DNA of 6,931 nt, taken from NCBI GenBank assembly GCA_012523605.1, contig JAAYTY010000167.1:1-6931 (forward strand). The letters are read 5' to 3'. Position 1 is the first letter of the stretch; the number at the start of each line of letters is the position of its first letter. The DNA comes from Candidatus Fermentibacterota bacterium (GTDB lineage: Bacteria > Fermentibacterota > Fermentibacteria > Fermentibacterales > Fermentibacteraceae). Made by a program: the position numbers and the translations under genes. Under the pieces are notes generated by a model. The model ran no database searches and had not been told where the DNA came from. It saw only the letters and a program-made list of their open reading frames with translations. This document shows, piece after piece, positions 5,849 to 6,931 of this stretch.

Positions 5849-6795
5849 CTTCCGCACCTCACCGCATAGGGCGGCAGCTCGGTCCCCGGCGGAATGGAGG
5901 CGTCCGAGACGATGCACCCGTCGCCGAGCAGGCAGCCCTCACCGATGCTCGCGCCTCCCGAGAGCCTGACCATCCTCCCGACGGTCGTCCCGCGACCGAC
6001 GGAAACCGTGTCCTCCACCCAGACCGAGACGGGGTCGGTGAAGAGCACTCCGCTCCTCATCATGCTCTCCACGACTCGGGCGCAGAGCGTGCGTGAAGCC
6101 TCGGCCAGCTGGTACTGGTCGTTGATCCCGGCCACCTCGCCCCACTCGTCGGCGGTCACGGCGGTGCAGACGAGCCCGTCGCCTGCCGCCAGACCCACCG
6201 CGTCGGTGAGGTAGTATTCGTTCTGCGCGTTTCCTCTGCCGATGCGTCCCAGGAGGTTCCTCAAGGCCTGGCCGTCGAAGCACATGAGCCCCGTGTTCAC
6301 CTCCCGGAGGGAGAGATCCCCGGGCCCGGCATCCCTGTCCTCCACGATCCTCTCGATGCGGTCACCGGAGCTTCTGACCACCCTTCCATACCCTGCCGGG
6401 TCGGGGGGGAAGCCGGTGAGGACTGTTGCCGCCGCCCCCGCCTTACGCCTTCCCGAGAGCAGCCGCCGGATCGTCTCCCCGCGGAGCAGAGGCACGTCTC
6501 CCAGGAGCACGCAATACTCGTCGGCATCGAAGGCTCCGACCGCGCATCCGACTGCGTGAGCAGTTCCGAGCTGCGGCTCCTGCACGACCCATTCGTACCC
6601 TCCGGCCGCCAGGAGAGGCTCAAGGAGCTGGCGGCCGTGGCCGATCACCGTGACGAGCCTGTCGAATCCGCACGAGGAAGCCGTCTCAAGGACCCTGAGG
6701 ATCATGGGGCGGCCCAGGACTGGATGCGCTACCTTCGGCAGGTCGGAAAACATCCTCCTGCCCTTTCCGGCAGCCAGAACTATGCCGAGCGTCAA
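5845..6795 (-). CDS. GlmU-type sugar-1-phosphate nucleotidyltransferase, with short left-handed beta-helix tail
   Basis: The N-terminal 230 residues match the GlmU uridyltransferase domain, which makes UDP-GlcNAc from UTP and GlcNAc-1-phosphate for peptidoglycan and other envelope polymers. Motifs: LAAGKGRRM (7-15) with Lys21, VVQEPQLGTAHAV (70-82), LLGDVPLL with metal-ligand Asp100, GYGRVV (135-140), IVEDRDA (150-156), EVNTGL (165-170), NAQNEYYLTDAV (189-200) and GINDQYQLAEA (223-233). From about 250 there are hexapeptide-like repeats (VSVWVEDTVSVGRGTTVGRM, then ASIGEGCLLGDGCIV), but the protein stops at 316, against about 450 in full GlmU. The acetyltransferase active site is therefore absent. 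The start is TTG at 6795, overlapping the upstream stop as TTGA, with only a weak AGG 8 nt before it. The frame is open further upstream, but that stretch is Arg/Pro/Gln-rich and lies within the preceding gene. The sugar could be something other than GlcNAc. Confidence 0.87.
   Translation of the reverse strand: MTLGIVLAAGKGRRMFSDLPKVAHPVLGRPMILRVLETASSCGFDRLVTVIGHGRQLLEPLLAAGGYEWVVQEPQLGTAHAVGCAVGAFDADEYCVLLGDVPLLRGETIRRLLSGRRKAGAAATVLTGFPPDPAGYGRVVRSSGDRIERIVEDRDAGPGDLSLREVNTGLMCFDGQALRNLLGRIGRGNAQNEYYLTDAVGLAAGDGLVCTAVTADEWGEVAGINDQYQLAEASRTLCARVVESMMRSGVLFTDPVSVWVEDTVSVGRGTTVGRMVRLSGGASIGEGCLLGDGCIVSDASIPPGTELPPYAVRCGR
5856..5860 (-). promoter_or_regulatory. Ribosome binding site for the HIT gene
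   Basis: GAGGT on the minus strand lies in the last codons of the glmU-type gene, 7 nt before the ATG at 5848. It favours this ATG over the one two codons later, where spacing would be 13 nt. Confidence 0.65.
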
Positions 6796-6931
6796 CCGAG
6801 CAGCCTGGGGTTGAGGTTGCGGTCGTCCGCGACGACGACCCTCGGAGCCGGCGGTGTCTCGGTCCCTTCCACCCACACGTACTCCATCACGATGACTCTG
6901 TGGCCCGGTTTCACCAGCAGTGCAGCGGCTC
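6792..6931 (-). CDS. C-terminal end of an unrecognised protein
   Basis: The last 45 codons of a gene that begins beyond the right edge. The stretch opens AAALLVKPGHRVIVMEYVWV, passes through a Pro-rich link (EGTETPPAPR), and ends VVVADDRNLNPRLLG before a TGA. It shares codon style with its neighbours (AGG arginines) and its stop overlaps the TTG of the glmU-type gene by 4 nt, which is the strongest argument that it is real. The KPGHRVIVMEY segment resembles a short beta-strand pair, but I do not recognise a family and assign no function. An ATG inside it could start only a 31-residue peptide, which I consider unlikely. Confidence 0.5.
   Translation of the reverse strand, partial: AAALLVKPGHRVIVMEYVWVEGTETPPAPRVVVADDRNLNPRLLG

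Noticed and set aside
4781..5869. A 362-codon plus-strand open frame
   Set aside because: It is antisense to the HIT and LytR_C genes, low in complexity, His/Gly/Arg-rich and motif-free: a compositional shadow.
5849..5917. 23-residue N-terminal extension of the HIT protein
   Set aside because: It lies within the glmU-type coding end, and ribosome binding site spacing supports the ATG at 5848.
6796..6876. 27-residue N-terminal extension of the GlmU-type protein starting at an ATG
   Set aside because: It is low in complexity (repeated Pro-Gln), lies over the upstream gene's end, and the nucleotidyltransferase fold starts within a few residues of the TTG at 6795.
1..6931. CRISPR arrays, insertion sequences, tRNA/rRNA genes, riboswitches or terminators
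   Set aside because: The largest non-coding gap is 25 nt, and no direct or inverted repeat of useful length stood out on reading either strand.

Overview
The window is a GC-rich, fully coding stretch of bacterial chromosome. Every gene I can support lies on the minus strand, so transcription runs from high to low coordinates. Neighbouring genes overlap by up to 11 nt or are separated by at most 25 nt. No gap is large enough for an internal promoter, terminator, tRNA or mobile element. It reads as one long housekeeping operon that continues past both window edges.

In transcription order: the last 45 codons of an unrecognised gene (6792-6931); a shortened GlmU-type sugar-1-phosphate nucleotidyltransferase (5845-6795); a HIT-family nucleotide hydrolase/phosphorylase (5357-5848); a small membrane-anchored protein with a LytR C-terminal-like domain (4850-5353); the ribosomal silencing factor RsfS (4463-4831); arginyl-tRNA synthetase (2791-4473); a PfkB-family sugar/nucleoside kinase (1848-2765); PurM of purine synthesis (811-1851); and the first 270 codons of an archaeal-type cofactor-independent phosphoglycerate mutase, ApgM (1-810). 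The genes cover envelope precursor supply, nucleotide metabolism, translation and lower glycolysis. They share no single pathway; the link is probably coordinated growth expression.

The organism is a bacterium, because RsfS, the bacterial-type PurM and the GlmU-type enzyme occur together. Arginine is mostly encoded by AGG/AGA despite high GC (14 of 21 Arg codons in the ApgM part), and AUA is tolerated. UGA is the usual stop and TTG is a frequent start. Together with the archaeal-type ApgM, this suggests an uncultivated lineage, perhaps in the FCB group or a neighbouring candidate phylum. That placement is a low-confidence inference.

I see no novel defence, mobile or RNA-based system. The points worth a second look are: an ArgRS whose HIGH motif reads SVGH; a GlmU lacking most of its acetyltransferase half; a stand-alone LytR_C protein joined to RsfS; a conserved-looking PfkB kinase of unknown substrate; three TTG starts; and two gene pairs that abut in the same frame across a single UGA.
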